Below are positions 63,101-64,000 of a stretch of 64,000 nt of DNA, one piece after another (within the stretch, counting starts at the first letter, position 1; every line of letters begins with the position of its first letter). Made by a program: the position numbers and the translations under genes. The notes beneath the pieces are model-generated. The model did not search any database. It worked only from the letters and a program-made list of their open reading frames with translations, and had not been told where the DNA came from. This stretch comes from Apostichopus japonicus (Eukaryota; Echinodermata; Holothuroidea; Aspidochirotida; Stichopodidae). The stretch lies in assembly GCF_037975245.1 (NCBI RefSeq), contig NC_092564.1, forward strand, positions 7,032,984-7,096,983, in the 5' to 3' direction.

Positions 63101-64000
63101 GAAATATAGTGACGTCATTTTCTAATTGCAGATATGCTGGGCTGATATTGATTGTAATGCGCAGAATCTGACCTTTGTTCTCTTATGTTCTTTTTGTGCA
63201 TAGATGATAGGGATGTGCATAATACACTCGCTACACGCACACTAAACAATGTACGTGTAGGTTTTACCGATCCGCGTGAACGTAAAGAACAGAAGACTAT
63301 ACAGTACTTGATCGAAATTTTACTTAAGGAACGTTTTGCTTGCGATTTCTGGTGTTAATTATTGTTTGAAAGAGAGAACGATCATATGCTCTTTTGCAAG
63401 ATTCAAGTGAATCCGGAATATATCAGTGAACAGTGTTCGGCAGCTTCTTTTTATTGTCACATCGGCTAGGCTAAAATAGCGTAGGCTTATATAATAGTGT
63501 ATGAGCCTATCTATGCATTAGTCGTGTGACAGTGTTAGTTACGCAGGTTGTTTATGCACAAAGGGAATACAATCCAGTTGAAGCACTACGTCGTTACTGT
63601 GACGTCTTTTTGGAACTCGGGTTGTATAAATTTAGCAATATACCCAGAGAATCTTAAACAACGTGTGCATGAACTAGATCAGCCTAACATTAGGTTAGGC
63701 CTAATTCAGTTTCGAATTTTTAGGGAAAATAAAACTAAGTTAGGCTCGCCTACATTCATACAGTTTTGACTTGTGTTGCATTGTTTAACAGGAGAGTTCA
63801 CATGATAATTTTATAGTCAGACAACAAGCATAAGAAGACATACTTGTATGCTTCAAAAACCTACTAGGCTACAGACAATGCCACTCATTTTGTGAAATTT
63901 TCTGAATTAAGCAATAAGCTGCTGAACATAAAACATTAACAATGATTAATAAACAGCTCTTTCGAGATTCTCTGTTGCCCCTTAGTGTGCTTCTGGCATT
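57196..64000. other. Possible intron or intergenic DNA; no confirmed exon
   Basis: AT-rich DNA largely free of the mobile elements seen elsewhere. It has a cluster of CCTAGCCAA/TTGGCTAGG motifs at 57255-57400, a T-run near 59120 and a CRE (TGACGTCA) near 63111. Candidate frames at 58592-58795 and, minus strand, 62691-63005 have non-repetitive composition but no domain or clear splice sites. Confidence 0.45.

Overview
This is animal genomic DNA, AT-rich and dominated by introns, mobile elements and simple repeats. The spliced gene structure, the L2/CR1-type LINE remains, tRNA-derived SINEs, hAT-like non-autonomous DNA elements and the recurrent TAGGCCTA-type motif suggest a marine invertebrate, possibly an echinoderm. 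The species guess is inference.

The one securely recognised gene is the COPI coat subunit zeta-COP (COPZ1), read on the minus strand from 17927 down to 5418. Six exons join in frame into 160 residues that line up without gaps with the family's N-terminal 160 residues. The last ~17 residues were not found; that exon lies in 1-5417 or before the window.

Right upstream of COPZ1 exon 1 is a nest of transposons (18097-23450). Three hAT-like elements sit inside each other (18097-20840, 18530-20716, 19581-20293), and a further one lies next to them (21530-23450). Two more are at 44544-45386 and 52420-53361. All are bounded by terminal inverted repeats and target-site duplications that can be read directly. 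Elements with CAGGGGCGGATCCAGG-type ends have 5-bp duplications. Elements with CAGTGGCGTAG or CATGGGCGGCGATCC ends have 8-bp duplications. Five of the six places where one conserved hairpin module occurs are inside or beside these elements, so both size classes share internal sequence. No transposase gene is visible.

The middle of the window (25-50 kb) holds long TA tracts, an 84-bp near-perfect palindrome, SINE copies, a dead LINE (39.2-42.3 kb) with endonuclease and reverse transcriptase remnants, two smaller LINE fragments, and several minisatellites. Three places (8.7, 25.9-26.0 and 48.8 kb) can be folded by hand as degenerate minimal type I hammerhead ribozymes of the kind reported in Penelope-like elements and retrozymes. 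Two of the three are next to TA tracts.

Two other possible coding exons were seen: 31567-31809 (ATG to a strong donor, 81 codons) and 57139-57195 (ATG to a strong donor, 19 codons, below a CRE/CCAAT/E-box cluster). Neither product is recognised. The rest of 53-64 kb carries no supported gene.
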